Shown here in pieces: positions 26,732 through 35,765 of a stretch of DNA of 64,000 nucleotides. Below the pieces are notes generated by a model. That model had not been told where the DNA came from. It ran no database searches and saw nothing but the letters and a program-made list of their open reading frames with translations. Position 1 is the first letter of the stretch, and each line of letters begins with the position of its first letter. Source of the stretch: Pelagadaptatus sp034112445 (GTDB lineage: Bacteria > Pseudomonadota > Gammaproteobacteria > Pseudomonadales > Cellvibrionaceae); NCBI GenBank assembly GCA_034112445.1, contig JAWUVI010000001.1, positions 1-64,000 of the forward strand, read 5' to 3'. Both the position numbers and the translations under genes were made by a program.

Positions 26732-26755
26732 TATTTATGAAGTAATTCATAGAGT

Positions 26756-26781
26756 AAAAGGAGAGGCATGCCTCTCCTTTT
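26756..26781. terminator. Bidirectional intrinsic terminator between rho and mscS-like gene
   Basis: A perfect 26-base palindrome, AAAAGGAGAGGCA followed by its exact complement, with extra T on the plus-strand side. It serves the convergent rho and MscS-family genes. Confidence 0.9.
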
Positions 26782-26815
26782 TTATTTCACTAGATCTATT
26801 TAACGTCCAAATAAA

Positions 26816-27838
26816 TTAATTATTTTGTTTTTCGAGTGCTTTGGATGCTCTTTTTATGGCTTTTAAGCGCTTAAGCTTTTTCTCTTTTAGTGCTTCGTTA
26901 CCTTCAACAGAAGTATCAATACCCGCTATTTCTTGCTTCAACTCCTGATAATGATCCTCTAGCTCACCAATCTGTTGCGCTCTATCGGCCTTGTCAAAAA
27001 CCAAAGCCTCTGGATCAACTTCTTTTTCAGACGCCAACATAAACGATCTTTTAGGGATTAAGGGTTGCTCGAGCCGCCGTTGATACATGATGGAAGGGGA
27101 GGCTATCTCTATACTTTGTTCATGCAAACAATCCATCATTTTACAGCGCAGCTGGGAGCGTGTTGAGAGCAACTGTTTAATATTTTCAAGAAAGCCACTG
27201 ACTTTATAGACAACCGAATAATCACCCAACTCCATAATGTAAACAAACGGATCGGTCAGATCTGCGTCTATTGCCGCTTGCAATAACAACCCTTCAACTA
27301 ATTGATGATCTACATCGTAGCCCAGTGACACTTGGGCAGACACAATCGTGCCGCTGGCGTGCACAACTTTAACTGGGTTGGTCGCTAGATATAGATTAGG
27401 AATTGTCAGCAAATCTCTATCATCAGTTTGAATTTCGGTATGAAATAAATCTTGTTCGGTTACACGGCCAAAGTACTCACCCACCTTGATAAAATCGCCA
27501 GGACTAAAACTGTGCAAAGACCGTAACATGAACCCCGCCATCGCATTTGCCGCAATGGTTGGGGATGACAAAGTAATAATTGCCGTCAACAAAAAACCCA
27601 ATAATGTTAATAGCTGCCCCCGAGTATCGGAGTCCAGAGGCGCTGATAAAATAACGCCTACCAACGAAGCAATAACAACCAATAAAATAATCAGCTGACT
27701 TCGAAATCGATAACCATTACTTTTAACCGTCGGTTTACGACTAGCAAAATTTATCAATACTATAGCCAAAGCCACAATTAACAGTGCCGGCACAAACGGC
27801 ACAACCATCGCTTGTAAACCATTCCAAGCTTCTAACAT
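26816..27838 (-). CDS. MscS-family mechanosensitive channel
   Basis: A 340-residue small-conductance channel-like protein. Three N-terminal hydrophobic helices (about 10-32, 45-67 and 79-110) are followed by the MscS beta domain, with SPGDFIKVGEYFGRV and TIPNLYLATNPV as the family core. The pore helix (TLSSPTIAANAMAGFML) is recognisable though not identical to E. coli MscS. The C-terminus ends in a charged coiled coil (about 285-340). It would act as an inner-membrane osmotic safety valve, though many homologues have other gating. It is inserted between rho and ubiD, which are adjacent in relatives, and transcribed alone. Confidence 0.85.
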   Translation of the reverse strand: MLEAWNGLQAMVVPFVPALLIVALAIVLINFASRKPTVKSNGYRFRSQLIILLVVIASLVGVILSAPLDSDTRGQLLTLLGFLLTAIITLSSPTIAANAMAGFMLRSLHSFSPGDFIKVGEYFGRVTEQDLFHTEIQTDDRDLLTIPNLYLATNPVKVVHASGTIVSAQVSLGYDVDHQLVEGLLLQAAIDADLTDPFVYIMELGDYSVVYKVSGFLENIKQLLSTRSQLRCKMMDCLHEQSIEIASPSIMYQRRLEQPLIPKRSFMLASEKEVDPEALVFDKADRAQQIGELEDHYQELKQEIAGIDTSVEGNEALKEKKLKRLKAIKRASKALEKQNN

Positions 27839-27927
27839 TTATTCTCTCCAATCCATTACTGATTCTTACGGTTCAGTCATCTACAATAGCGCATCTACCT
27901 ATTATTTATATACAGATAAGATAAGCC

Positions 27928-29403
27928 ATGAAATATAAAGACCTACGCGACTTTATCAAGTTACTGGAAGAGCGCGGCGAACTGAAGCGCATCACCGTAC
28001 CAGTCAATCCTGTTCTTGAAATGACAGAGATTTGTGATCGAACCCTGCGAGCGAAAGGCCCAGCCTTATTATTTGAAAACCCAATAGGTTTTGATACTCC
28101 GGTGCTGGCCAACCTCTTCGGCACTCCCGAGCGCGTTGCTTTAGGAATGGGCGAGGAGTCTGTATCTAAACTCCGCGAAGTAGGGGAGTTGCTGGCCTTT
28201 TTGAAAGAGCCAGAACCACCAAAAGGCTTTAAAGACGCATGGGCAAAGCTGCCTATATTCAAGCAAGTATTGAATATGGCGCCTAAAGAAATTACTAACG
28301 CCGACTGCCAACAAATTATTATCGGTAAAGACTCCGTTGATTTATATAAGCTGCCGATTCAAACTTGTTGGCCAGACGATGCCGCACCTTTAGTAACCTG
28401 GCCTTTGGTGATCAGTCGAGGGCCACATAAAGAGCGTCAAAATTTAGGTATTTACCGGATGCAACTTATCGGTAAAAACAAATTGATTATGCGCTGGTTG
28501 TCTCATCGAGGCGGTGCCCTCGATTTTCGTGAATGGCAACAAGCTCACCCAGGTAAACCTTTCCCAGTATCTGTTGCCCTAGGCGCTGACCCCGCCACTA
28601 TTTTGGGTGCAGTAACTCCGGTTCCTGACACACTGAGTGAATACGCATTCGCCGGATTATTGCGCGGCAGCAAAACCGAAGTTGCCAAAAGCGGCCTGAA
28701 CGATTTACACGTTCCGGCCTCCGCTGAGTTCATTTTGGAAGGTTTTATTTATCCTGATGAAATGGCCAACGAAGGTCCCTACGGCGATCATACTGGCTAC
28801 TACAATGAAGTAGACCAGTTTCCCGTATTTACGGTTGAGCGTATCACCCACCGGCGCGACCCTATTTATCACAGCACTTATACAGGTCGTCCGCCAGATG
28901 AGCCTGCCGTACTCGGCGTTGCTTTAAATGAAGTGTTCATTCCAATTCTGCAAAAACAGTTTCCGGAAATTGTTGATTTCTATTTGCCACCCGAGGGTTG
29001 CTCTTATCGCATGGCCATTGTCACTATGAAAAAACAGTACCCCGGTCACGCCAAGCGCGTAATGATGGGCGTATGGTCTTTCTTGCGTCAGTTCATGTAC
29101 ACCAAGTTTGTTATTGTGACCGATGACGACGTCAATGCTCGCGACTGGAATGATGTCATCTGGGCCATTACCACCCGTATGGATCCAGCTAGAGACACCA
29201 CCCTTATTGAGAATACACCCATCGATTATTTAGACTTTGCTTCACCCGTGTCGGGTCTCGGTTCAAAAATGGGCATGGATGCAACCAACAAGTGGCCGGG
29301 GGAAACTGATAGAGAGTGGGGCAAGCCCATTGTCAAAGATGAGGCAACCGTGAAGCACGTTGATGATATATGGGAAAGTTTAAATATTTTTGATAAACCC
29401 TAA
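27928..29403 (+). CDS. ubiD: UbiD-family decarboxylase, ubiquinone biosynthesis
   Basis: A 491-residue prenylated-FMN-dependent decarboxylase acting on 3-octaprenyl-4-hydroxybenzoate in the ubiquinone pathway. Recognisable segments: the start MKYKDLRDFI, QTCWPDDAAPLVTWP and LIMRWLSHRGGA, both around the cofactor, and the active-site stretch EGPYGDHTGYY. Length equals E. coli UbiD. The cofactor needs UbiX, not present in the window. The gene is divergent from the MscS-like gene and tail-to-tail with hemY. Identification is secure. Confidence 0.95.
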   Translation: MKYKDLRDFIKLLEERGELKRITVPVNPVLEMTEICDRTLRAKGPALLFENPIGFDTPVLANLFGTPERVALGMGEESVSKLREVGELLAFLKEPEPPKGFKDAWAKLPIFKQVLNMAPKEITNADCQQIIIGKDSVDLYKLPIQTCWPDDAAPLVTWPLVISRGPHKERQNLGIYRMQLIGKNKLIMRWLSHRGGALDFREWQQAHPGKPFPVSVALGADPATILGAVTPVPDTLSEYAFAGLLRGSKTEVAKSGLNDLHVPASAEFILEGFIYPDEMANEGPYGDHTGYYNEVDQFPVFTVERITHRRDPIYHSTYTGRPPDEPAVLGVALNEVFIPILQKQFPEIVDFYLPPEGCSYRMAIVTMKKQYPGHAKRVMMGVWSFLRQFMYTKFVIVTDDDVNARDWNDVIWAITTRMDPARDTTLIENTPIDYLDFASPVSGLGSKMGMDATNKWPGETDREWGKPIVKDEATVKHVDDIWESLNIFDKP

Positions 29404-29443
29404 AACAAAGCACCGGCCATGCTTTCATTATTGATACGGTTAT

Positions 29444-29461
29444 TCCGGCTTCCGAGCCGGA
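29444..29461. terminator. GC-rich hairpin between ubiD and hemY, possible weak terminator
   Basis: TCCGGCTTCCGAGCCGGA can fold into a 7-bp stem with a TCCG-type tetraloop in the 83-bp convergent gap. It lacks a T-run on either strand, so termination would be weak or Rho-assisted; it may simply stabilise transcript ends. Confidence 0.4.
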
Positions 29462-29486
29462 CTCTATAGACACAGAAACAAGTTCA

Positions 29487-30716
29487 TTAATATGATGGCT
29501 TTTTTTCTGGCATAGGCAATGCCGGTAACACCCCAGAAAACAGCAACAATCCCTGTTGATAGTATTCAGTACTTTTTTCATGCTCACCTAAATTTGCCAA
29601 TAGACGCGCAAGCTCTGCATAAGCACCAGGAGTACCTTTAATAGCGATACTTCGATTAAAATAATCACGTGCTTTGCCCCACAACTGGTTGCGTAGCGCC
29701 AAACGTCCGGTAGCAAGTAACAACTCGGCATTGCTGGGCCTTTCTTTCAACCAAGCTTCTGCTTGTAATAATTGCTGATGCGGATCTCTTCCAGCGATAA
29801 TGCCATAGGGTTCGACTAAGCTATGATCCCAGCGTCTATGTAAGCTTTTACGCAAAACGATCTCAGCCGCGTCTCCGTCATCTAGCTTAATCAGCTCTTC
29901 ACAATACACCAGGGTTACCTCAGGCTTATTCCGCCAAGCAGCTGACAGCCTATTCCAGGCTTGCTTTAAACTGTCTAAAGGATCTTCCGATTGAATTCTT
30001 TTTTGCAATAATTTAATGCACAGCTTTTGCTTCAGCTCATCTAACTGATCGTCTTTAATAATGTGGTATTTTTCCAATTGCGGAATTATTTTTTCAAGCT
30101 CATGCCAATCTTGCAGCGCAATATAAGACTGTTGTAATAAATCAAGAACCACCGGATGCTTAGGTGCAATTTTTCTAGCCCGCTCTAACGTTGCAACACA
30201 CTGTTCATATTTATTGCTACGCAGTTGCATCCTTGCTTGACTCAAGTTCACAGCCAGTTCCGCACCCGTGTTATTTTGATCTGCCTTGGCTAATAGCTCT
30301 TGAGCTTGTTTCTCATCGCCTAACTCATAGGCACTGTGTGCCGCGGCAATATAATTTACTAGGGGAACTCTCGATTTTCCTGCCGTGCGTTTTAATAAAC
30401 TCAATGCGGGCTTCCAATTACCTTCTATATAATTAATCAAGCCGTCAGCAACCTTGCTCTGCTGCTTTTCTTCGGAGCCCAATAAGGTATTGCGCAACGG
30501 AGTAATAAGCATCATGACACTCCCTCCAGCCAAGCGATAAACAATCCAAATGCTGAGTAAGGCTCCTAATATCAATCCAAGCGCTAGCCACAACGACATT
30601 TCAACAGATGTATCACCCACCACAATTAATAAATAGCTGTGTACTGATAATAATTTTTGGAAGAACAACGCCCCAACAAACAGACCAATAACAACAATGA
30701 AAAAATAACGCCTCAT
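29487..30716 (-). CDS. hemY: HemY-like haem biosynthesis-associated membrane protein
   Basis: A 409-residue protein with two N-terminal transmembrane helices (about 5-25 and 40-62), then a long TPR-type helical repeat region (from about 95) that faces the periplasm or cytoplasm depending on family orientation. This is the gammaproteobacterial HemY (COG3071), which shares the operon with hemC-hemD-hemX and is not the Bacillus protoporphyrinogen oxidase of the same name. Its role is thought to be a scaffold in late tetrapyrrole metabolism. It lies 6 bp after hemX. Identification is good from repeats and order. Confidence 0.9.
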   Translation of the reverse strand: MRRYFFIVVIGLFVGALFFQKLLSVHSYLLIVVGDTSVEMSLWLALGLILGALLSIWIVYRLAGGSVMMLITPLRNTLLGSEEKQQSKVADGLINYIEGNWKPALSLLKRTAGKSRVPLVNYIAAAHSAYELGDEKQAQELLAKADQNNTGAELAVNLSQARMQLRSNKYEQCVATLERARKIAPKHPVVLDLLQQSYIALQDWHELEKIIPQLEKYHIIKDDQLDELKQKLCIKLLQKRIQSEDPLDSLKQAWNRLSAAWRNKPEVTLVYCEELIKLDDGDAAEIVLRKSLHRRWDHSLVEPYGIIAGRDPHQQLLQAEAWLKERPSNAELLLATGRLALRNQLWGKARDYFNRSIAIKGTPGAYAELARLLANLGEHEKSTEYYQQGLLLFSGVLPALPMPEKKPSY

Positions 30717-30722
30717 AATGTT

Positions 30723-31940
30723 TTACTCCTTTCCTGTAGCAGGAGCTAAATCATGAAACTTTTGAACATAAAGTTTCAATGCGTCTAGAGAACCATTTAT
30801 TTTAGGCAGGGTGGTGTGGATTGTTTTTTCAGATAAGCGATCTAATTCAGAAGCAATCAACTGAGCTTGTTCTTGAACAGAGAAGTATTGCAGCAAGAGT
30901 GTATTGGCTTCTTTTAAGCTGTGCTTATAAATTGGAGTATTTTCTTGCAGCATAGCCAACTGTGCCTGCTCCAATTTTAAACGTAAATTCTGGCGCACAT
31001 ATACCGAGATTTCTGGCGACATTAAAGGCATCATCGGTTTGTCGTGCTGACGAATCCGTATGTGTTGGCCCACAATTTCTACAGCTGTATAAAAATTCAT
31101 CTGTAGTCGTTGCCAAATACTGCTATCAGCATCTAGGACGAAAGTTTCAGGGTTTATTTTCGCGGGTATTTTTTCAATTTGTCTAGGCAAGCTTGGTAAA
31201 CCAGCAATCTGTTCTGATAGCGCTGACAACTCTAAATACAACCCGCTGCGATCAACATCGGTGATTAATTTAACAGCGGCAATATCACGAGCTAAAGCTT
31301 CACGAACAGAAAACAGGTTAAGGTTATCCATATCGCGAAGAATTCCATCGGCCGTTTCCAGTAAGGGTAGGGCTCCTCCAACACCTTTCTCCATTAACAA
31401 ACGTTGATTGGCTAGGCGCAATAAATATTCTGCTTCAGCTAAAAGCCATTCACCTCTATCAACCGTTTGAAGATCATGTAGACTTTTAGAAATTTGTTCG
31501 ATGCGAGGGCTCAGTTCGGCAACCGGAATAAGCTCACTTTTCACCTGTGTCATTTGCTGTTGCAAGAGCGCTAACACAGATTTCTGTTGCACTAATTCTT
31601 GATCATTTTGCTTTATGCCAACGGCATACTGATCAACCTCAGTCGAGGAATACTTCTGATAGAAAAAATATGCAATTCCCGCCAACAAAAGCCAAACACA
31701 CAATAGATTTATTCGTAATAACCACGAGGCTCGAGCCATGACTGGCTTGTCCTTTGTCACAATATCATCGACTGCTGTATCGCCCGCTACTGTATCTCCC
31801 GCTACTTTATCTCCCGCTACTACACCGTCACTCACCACACCATCACCTACTACAGAATTTCCTACTACAGAATCGCCTACTACAGCATCACCTGATGTAT
31901 TCTGTATTTCGTTGCTTGCTGTCTGGTCATCTATGCTCAT
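30723..31940 (-). CDS. hemX: HemX-like membrane protein of the haem operon
   Basis: A 405-residue protein with a single transmembrane helix at about 73-93 and a C-terminal HemX domain rich in helices (coiled-coil region 100-160). HemX is annotated in E. coli as a putative uroporphyrinogen methyltransferase, but no methyltransferase motif is visible here. The cytoplasmic N-terminus (about 18-60) is a low-complexity run of five-residue units such as VVGDS, VVGNS, VVGDG and VAGDT, encoded by 15-bp DNA repeats. Relatives have low-complexity N-termini too, but of different composition. It is placed between hemD and hemY, as expected. Confidence 0.88.
   Translation of the reverse strand: MSIDDQTASNEIQNTSGDAVVGDSVVGNSVVGDGVVSDGVVAGDKVAGDTVAGDTAVDDIVTKDKPVMARASWLLRINLLCVWLLLAGIAYFFYQKYSSTEVDQYAVGIKQNDQELVQQKSVLALLQQQMTQVKSELIPVAELSPRIEQISKSLHDLQTVDRGEWLLAEAEYLLRLANQRLLMEKGVGGALPLLETADGILRDMDNLNLFSVREALARDIAAVKLITDVDRSGLYLELSALSEQIAGLPSLPRQIEKIPAKINPETFVLDADSSIWQRLQMNFYTAVEIVGQHIRIRQHDKPMMPLMSPEISVYVRQNLRLKLEQAQLAMLQENTPIYKHSLKEANTLLLQYFSVQEQAQLIASELDRLSEKTIHTTLPKINGSLDALKLYVQKFHDLAPATGKE
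31761..31889 (-). repeat. 15-bp coding repeats in the hemX N-terminus
   Basis: On the plus strand, CCCGCTACTxTATCT-type units and CCTACTACAGAATxx-type units recur at 15-base spacing, encoding about eight variants of (V/A)(V/A)GD(S/T/G/K). The third positions vary little, which points to recent slippage or duplication. Confidence 0.85.
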
Positions 31941-32010
31941 TACGGTTCCTGAGTCTGTTGAATTAAATAGCTGATACGACTAATCATCTAGATTTTAGAC
32001 TCAATCTGGA

Positions 32011-32835
32011 TTATTGACGATGCCAACTTATAAGTTTACTTAGCATCATTGAGTCCGATGCGTTGTGCGCCATAATAATCTCCTTACAACCAGCATCTAA
32101 GGCTATCGACGCCACCCGCTCGCCGGGCACCAATAGGGGTAAATCTAACCATTCAGGCTGATTATTCCGAGCAACTAGCTGCAACCAATTTTGTAAAGAT
32201 TCACCACTGTGTACCGCAACGACATCGCCCGTTTGCCCCCAACGATTATCACGCAAGATTTTATCTGCACCATCGGGAAAGCGACGTTGATATAATTCAC
32301 AATAATCTACTTGTGCTCCGCGCTGCTGTAAAACATCGGCTAATAAAGGCCGTCCGCCAGCACCACGACAAATAAGTACCTTAGCATTATCCAGCTGCTG
32401 TAACTCTGGCAAGGCCACAAGCGCTTCCGTATTCATCGTGCTGGAATTGTTATTTCCATCACCATTTTCCCTGCCGACAACCGGCACGTCATAAACAGAC
32501 AGGGCTTTATCAGTGGCGGATCCAACCGCATAATATCGAGTCTTGATTGGCAGTTGCGGCCAATACTGGTCTATCCAATGCCAGCCATACTGAACCGCAT
32601 TTTGGCTAACAAAAATAATATGTTGGTAGCTATCAAGTTCTAAAACACACTTCTTGATGGCGTTAACGGGTGATTTATCATCGCTATTGTCGCTATCAAA
32701 AGGGACTACCTCTAATAATCTCGCCACTAAAGTGCTGGCGCCCTCATTTTGCAAACAATCTTGCCATTTGGGAGCTTGTTGGCGTGGGCGCGTAACCAAG
32801 ACGCGCAAACCCTGAAGCAATAAATTAGGCGTCAT
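32011..32835 (-). CDS. hemD: Uroporphyrinogen-III synthase
   Basis: A 274-residue two-domain enzyme that cyclises and inverts ring D of hydroxymethylbilane to uroporphyrinogen III. The family is weakly conserved; here the start VLVTRPRQQA, the FVSQNAVQ segment, the AVGSATDKAL turn and the later VHSGESLQNW stretch are typical. It overlaps hemC by 11 bp. A 70-bp gap precedes hemX. Identification rests on these motifs plus operon position and is secure. Confidence 0.92.
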   Translation of the reverse strand: MTPNLLLQGLRVLVTRPRQQAPKWQDCLQNEGASTLVARLLEVVPFDSDNSDDKSPVNAIKKCVLELDSYQHIIFVSQNAVQYGWHWIDQYWPQLPIKTRYYAVGSATDKALSVYDVPVVGRENGDGNNNSSTMNTEALVALPELQQLDNAKVLICRGAGGRPLLADVLQQRGAQVDYCELYQRRFPDGADKILRDNRWGQTGDVVAVHSGESLQNWLQLVARNNQPEWLDLPLLVPGERVASIALDAGCKEIIMAHNASDSMMLSKLISWHRQ

Positions 32836-33754
32836 AAACCGCTTTCAAAATGGCACCCGCACCCGCAGCTAATAATTGTTTAGCCAATGTTACGCCTAAT
32901 GCTTGGGCGTCATGCACACTACCGCTTATTTGATCCTCTAACATTTGCTCACCGTCGGGACTGCCGACCAGCCCACGCAGCCACAGCTGATCACCTTCTT
33001 TTAACTCAGCGTAACAACCAATAGGAACCTGACAGCCGCCTTCTAAGTGGCGATTCATTGCTCGTTCAGCTAGAACTCTATAGCTGGTCGATACGCAATG
33101 CAGTGGCTCTAGTAACGCTAATATCTCTTTATCATCAGTGCGAGTTTCTATACCAACAGCGCCTTGCCCACCGGCAGGTAGGCAGACATCTACCGCAATA
33201 TATTCTCTGATTCGCTCAGAAAAACCCAATCTTAATAAGCCCGCAGCGGCAAGAATGATGGCATCGTATTCACCATCATCGAGTTTCTGTAAACGAGTAT
33301 TAACGTTACCACGCAAAAATTTAATCTCTAACTCTGGATAGCGCGCCAATAGCTGACACTGACGACGTAAGCTAGACGTACCCACAACACTTCCGGCAGG
33401 AAGATCAGCGAGGCCAGTAAACCTATTTGAGACAAACGCATCACGAGGGTCTTCTCTAGGACAAATAACCGCTAATCCAAGCCCCTCCGGAAAATCCATC
33501 GGCACATCTTTCATCGAGTGCACCGCTATGTCAGCAGAGTCTTCTAGCAATGCGTGCTCAAGCTCTTTGACAAATAAGCCTTTGCCGCCCACTTTAGCCA
33601 ATGGTACATCAAGAATTTTATCGCCACGGCTTACCATTGGTACCAACTCAACTTCGATTCCAGGGTGGTATTTTTCAAGCTCAGCTTTAACGTAATCTGC
33701 CTGCCACAATGCCAGCGCACTTTTGCGCGTAGCAATTCGAACAACCTGTGTCAT
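32825..33754 (-). CDS. hemC: Porphobilinogen deaminase (hydroxymethylbilane synthase)
   Basis: A 309-residue enzyme that polymerises four porphobilinogens. The dipyrromethane cofactor attaches to Cys241 in LEGGCQVPIG. Other conserved parts are RKSALALWQ, GGKGLFVKELE, HSMKDVP and GTSSLRR. Full length, with AAGG before the ATG. It is the first gene of hemC-hemD-hemX-hemY and lies 62 bp downstream of the algR-like gene on the same strand, as in Pseudomonas. Identification is secure. Confidence 0.97.
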   Translation of the reverse strand: MTQVVRIATRKSALALWQADYVKAELEKYHPGIEVELVPMVSRGDKILDVPLAKVGGKGLFVKELEHALLEDSADIAVHSMKDVPMDFPEGLGLAVICPREDPRDAFVSNRFTGLADLPAGSVVGTSSLRRQCQLLARYPELEIKFLRGNVNTRLQKLDDGEYDAIILAAAGLLRLGFSERIREYIAVDVCLPAGGQGAVGIETRTDDKEILALLEPLHCVSTSYRVLAERAMNRHLEGGCQVPIGCYAELKEGDQLWLRGLVGSPDGEQMLEDQISGSVHDAQALGVTLAKQLLAAGAGAILKAVYDA

Positions 33755-33816
33755 AACCTTTTTTGTCCATTATTTTAAAGTGTTTAGCATATCAGATTGT
33801 CATTGATAGTCCGTTA

Positions 33817-34563
33817 TTAAAGACTGGTTAATAGTCCTTTTAACGCGCCTACATGGCGTCGACTAACGATGGGTTTGGTGTCTGCACCCCGTAAACGCAC
33901 CTCAAACTGGCCGTCTGAGTTTTTCGCCATAGCCTCAATACGGTCTATTGCCAGTAAGGCATTACGATGGACCCGAACAAAACGCGAGCTAAACTCTTGT
34001 TCTAATTCTTTGAGGGTGTCATCTATCAGAGTTTCACCGGCTTCGTGATATACCGTTACGTATTTTTGATCCGCCGCAAAGTAATAAATAGTATTGATAT
34101 CAATAAGCTCTACACCACGGCGAGTTTTAGCACTGATATTTGAACGAGTTGATTGTTCCTTATCCGCCTTCTTAGGTAGATCTCGGAGCGACGTTTTTTG
34201 GGCTTTGTTAAGCGATACAGCCTTAGCTAACGACTGTAGCAACTTTTCTTTTCTAACCGGCTTAACTAAATAATCTATCGCATTAACCGCAAAGGCTTCT
34301 AAAGCATGCTCATCGTAAGCCGTGCAAAAGATAATAGCGGGGGGATCATCTAGCTCGCTCAAACGCTCAGCGACCTGCAAACCACTTTCGCCGGGCATAC
34401 TAATATCCAATAAAATAATATCGGGGTCGTATTTCATCACAGCGTCAAATGCCGACTCTCCATCGGCCGCCTGACCAACCACTCGATAATTATCATCGTC
34501 TTGCAACATACGTTGCAGTCGATCTCGCGCTAAAGACTCATCATCGACAATTACTATTTCCAC
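33817..34563 (-). CDS. algR: LytTR-family response regulator, AlgR-like
   Basis: A 248-residue regulator. It has an N-terminal receiver domain with acidic pocket VDDES (Asp7, Asp8) and phosphoacceptor Asp53 in LLDISMPGESG, and a C-terminal LytTR DNA-binding domain (about 140-245). In Pseudomonas, AlgR in this location controls alginate, type IV pilus and rhamnolipid genes. Here the targets are unknown, but pilT/pilU elsewhere in the window shows twitching motility is present. It is 50 bp downstream of the cognate sensor. Orthology is inferred from gene order with argH and hemC. Confidence 0.88.
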   Translation of the reverse strand: MEIVIVDDESLARDRLQRMLQDDDNYRVVGQAADGESAFDAVMKYDPDIILLDISMPGESGLQVAERLSELDDPPAIIFCTAYDEHALEAFAVNAIDYLVKPVRKEKLLQSLAKAVSLNKAQKTSLRDLPKKADKEQSTRSNISAKTRRGVELIDINTIYYFAADQKYVTVYHEAGETLIDDTLKELEQEFSSRFVRVHRNALLAIDRIEAMAKNSDGQFEVRLRGADTKPIVSRRHVGALKGLLTSL

Positions 34564-34613
34564 GCCAGTGTGACCTCGCCATATTATGGTATTGTTTATA
34601 AGTTAAGCATAAC

Positions 34614-35672
34614 TCAAATGGGTATCGTCAAAGCAACCTCAAATATATCCACATTTTTGTGCATTTTCAGCTCAGCCTGACCGTTATAATAGGCCTGTAA
34701 GCGATAGTGGATATTATCTAGAGCCATCTGATTGCCAGAATGACCAGATACAAGTAGACCAGGTAGCTCTTGCATCACGGGATTAGTCATATTGATACGT
34801 AAATAGCCATCTTCTATCTGTAGCTGTAACCACACCTCACCACCTTCAGGTCGAGGCTGAATGCCATGATGAATCGCATTTTCTAACAGCGGCTGCAATA
34901 ACAAACTCGGAAATCGAATATCAGTCAGCTGCGGCTCAAGCTCTTCAGATATTTGCCAGTTTACCTGCAGCCTATCTCCCAACCGGCGCTGCTCAATAGC
35001 AACATACTGCCGACACAGTTCCAACTCTTCAGATAGACTGATCAAACCAGGCTCCTGCAGACTAGCCCTAAATAAACTGGCTAAATCTTCAATCATTCTT
35101 TCTGCTGTATCGGCATCGGTAGCAACCAGACTGGCAATACTGTTTAAACTATTAAATAAAAAATGTGGTCGAATTCTTGACTGTAATGCTTGGATACGCG
35201 CACGCAATTCTGCTTGTTGCTGATTATGTAATTGCTGCTGTATGTACAAATAGCGCAATACTATACCGCCAAAAATTGCAGCCAAAACCAAGTTATCAAT
35301 AACTACCCACAAGTCAGGTAGCCTACGACTTAGAAAGAACTGCCCCAAGATCGTACACGCCAATGTTACGCTTAATACCAAACCATAACTGACAACACCG
35401 GCAAAAATTGGAGATTGTCGCCCCAACCATAACCGTAAACCACACAACATGGCTGCAGTTAACAGCAATACCCACTGTAATAAGAAAGATCGTAGCCCAA
35501 GATCTAACCAATCAATATGCTGAAGGCCCGAATTGGCAACGGATAACGACAGCGCCAATAACTCACCCAACATGGCCAGCAAAAAAACAGCCTGCAAAGA
35601 GCATAAATTGGGGAAAAATTGATTGTCATCGACAATGCTCACCGGTTTAGTGTTAATTGATGCTCTCCTCAT
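34614..35672 (-). CDS. algZ: LytS-type sensor histidine kinase, AlgZ/FimS-like
   Basis: A 352-residue membrane kinase. Four hydrophobic helices lie in residues about 25-145, followed by a coiled coil and the His_kinase (PF06580) domain, with phospho-His170 in RPHFLFNSLNSI, and a HATPase part with LLQPLLENAIHHG. The glycine-rich ATP lid is weak at the C-terminus, as reported for AlgZ relatives. It is divergent from argH (93 bp) and upstream of the algR-like gene. Orthology is inferred from sequence type and conserved order. Confidence 0.87.
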   Translation of the reverse strand: MRRASINTKPVSIVDDNQFFPNLCSLQAVFLLAMLGELLALSLSVANSGLQHIDWLDLGLRSFLLQWVLLLTAAMLCGLRLWLGRQSPIFAGVVSYGLVLSVTLACTILGQFFLSRRLPDLWVVIDNLVLAAIFGGIVLRYLYIQQQLHNQQQAELRARIQALQSRIRPHFLFNSLNSIASLVATDADTAERMIEDLASLFRASLQEPGLISLSEELELCRQYVAIEQRRLGDRLQVNWQISEELEPQLTDIRFPSLLLQPLLENAIHHGIQPRPEGGEVWLQLQIEDGYLRINMTNPVMQELPGLLVSGHSGNQMALDNIHYRLQAYYNGQAELKMHKNVDIFEVALTIPI

Positions 35673-35765
35673 GGCTTATGCTGAGTTATAATACCCCTCT
35701 TTTTTTATGGATAGGGCAATTTTTCCACTAATAATCGCCCTCCAGATCACAGTAGGCAATAGTTT

